Of a stretch of DNA of 50,162 nt, positions 50,012 through 50,162 are shown piece after piece (positions within the stretch are counted from its first letter, which is position 1; the number at the start of each line of letters is the position of its first letter). Origin of the DNA: Chryseobacterium polytrichastri (lineage in GTDB: Bacteria > Bacteroidota > Bacteroidia > Flavobacteriales > Weeksellaceae); contig NZ_FRAV01000037.1 in assembly GCF_900142445.1 (NCBI RefSeq), forward strand, positions 1-50,162, in the 5' to 3' direction. Both the position numbers and the translations under genes were made by a program. Below the pieces are notes generated by a model that was given only the letters and a program-made list of their open reading frames with translations, was not told where the DNA came from and did no database searches.

Positions 50012-50162
50012 GTTTTTTATAGTGTCTAGTCCTGAAATAGCGATACACAAAAAAAAGAATCTTTATTGGATCAGTTCCAAAACTTGGGGACTACGCAAAA
50101 AGTTTAGATAATCTAAAAAGGAAAAACGATTTATCTCGCACGCCTCTAAGTTGTAATCTGAA
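50012..50162. other. Unassigned sequence after the tRNA-Arg terminator
   Basis: No gene is supported in these last 151 bases. They include AGTTCCAAAACTTGGGGACT, an imperfect palindrome. The sequence is less AT-rich toward the edge and could be the start of another element that continues beyond the window, but nothing here proves it. Confidence 0.4.

Overview
The window reads as chromosomal DNA of a flavobacterium (phylum Bacteroidota), most like Chryseobacterium and its relatives; the genus is an inference from gene content and order. The DNA is AT-rich. Several genes are preceded by the phylum's own promoter form, TTG - 19 to 20 bases - TAnnTTTG, and there are no convincing Shine-Dalgarno sites. 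Characteristic families include GSCFA, DUF5683, WbqC, DUF6438, a TonB with an EHRNKEYGAYALR start, and split MacA/MacB pumps. Forty-nine protein genes and seven tRNA genes are supported. No CRISPR array, complete insertion sequence or prophage is visible.

Layout. 1-385: a tandem array of tRNA-Asp genes (one cut by the window edge). 522-3205: thioredoxin, then an operon of a HAD phosphatase, a PrcB-like lipoprotein and a cysteine desulfurase. 3402-6331: UbiA-type phosphoribosyltransferase, DprE1-like oxidase and DprE2-like reductase, a set that matches the mycobacterial route to polyprenyl-phosphoryl-arabinose. 6447-9456: envelope lipoproteins and a subtilisin. 9544-16130: WbqC, signal peptidase I, DapB, DUF5683, ParB, ParA and TonB, all on the minus strand. 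16131-16867: a gene-free stretch rich in inverted and dispersed repeats. 16868-22201: PurA, then three small accessory genes and an ABC-F ATPase; a 14-bp palindrome repeat brackets two of the accessory genes. 22202-23047: a second repeat-rich gene-free stretch. 23048-25373: Hpt, Adk, ObgE. 25463-29030: outer-membrane protein, DUF6438 lipoprotein, RhlE-like helicase, methyltransferase. 29027-32318: operon of polyprenyl synthase, GSCFA, DUF4269 and TatD. 32422-36089: Pit phosphate transporter with its DUF47 partner, then DeaD helicase. 36317-40918: four-gene TolC/MacA/MacB export operon. 41796-47032: surface-polysaccharide genes. 47041-49543: AspA and a lipoprotein amidase. 49680-49974: tRNA-Ser, tRNA-Pro, tRNA-Arg.

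How the genes fit together. Much of the window serves the cell envelope: making an isoprenoid-linked sugar donor (2618-6331), lysine and peptidoglycan precursor (DapB), protein export and cleavage (LepB), outer-membrane energy transfer (TonB), polysaccharide assembly and peptidoglycan turnover. A second theme is nucleotide metabolism (PurA, Hpt, Adk) and a third is RNA handling (two DEAD-box helicases, ObgE, ABC-F).

The points most worth a second look are the DprE1/DprE2/UbiA cluster with Ala in place of the benzothiazinone-target Cys, a TonB terminator hairpin built from two perfect DnaA boxes in front of parA, the tRNA-Asp array with near-identical spacers, several families of dispersed palindromes in the gaps, a hairpin at the predicted 5' end of the TTG-started rhlE message, and an orphan YrhB/Imm35-like protein.
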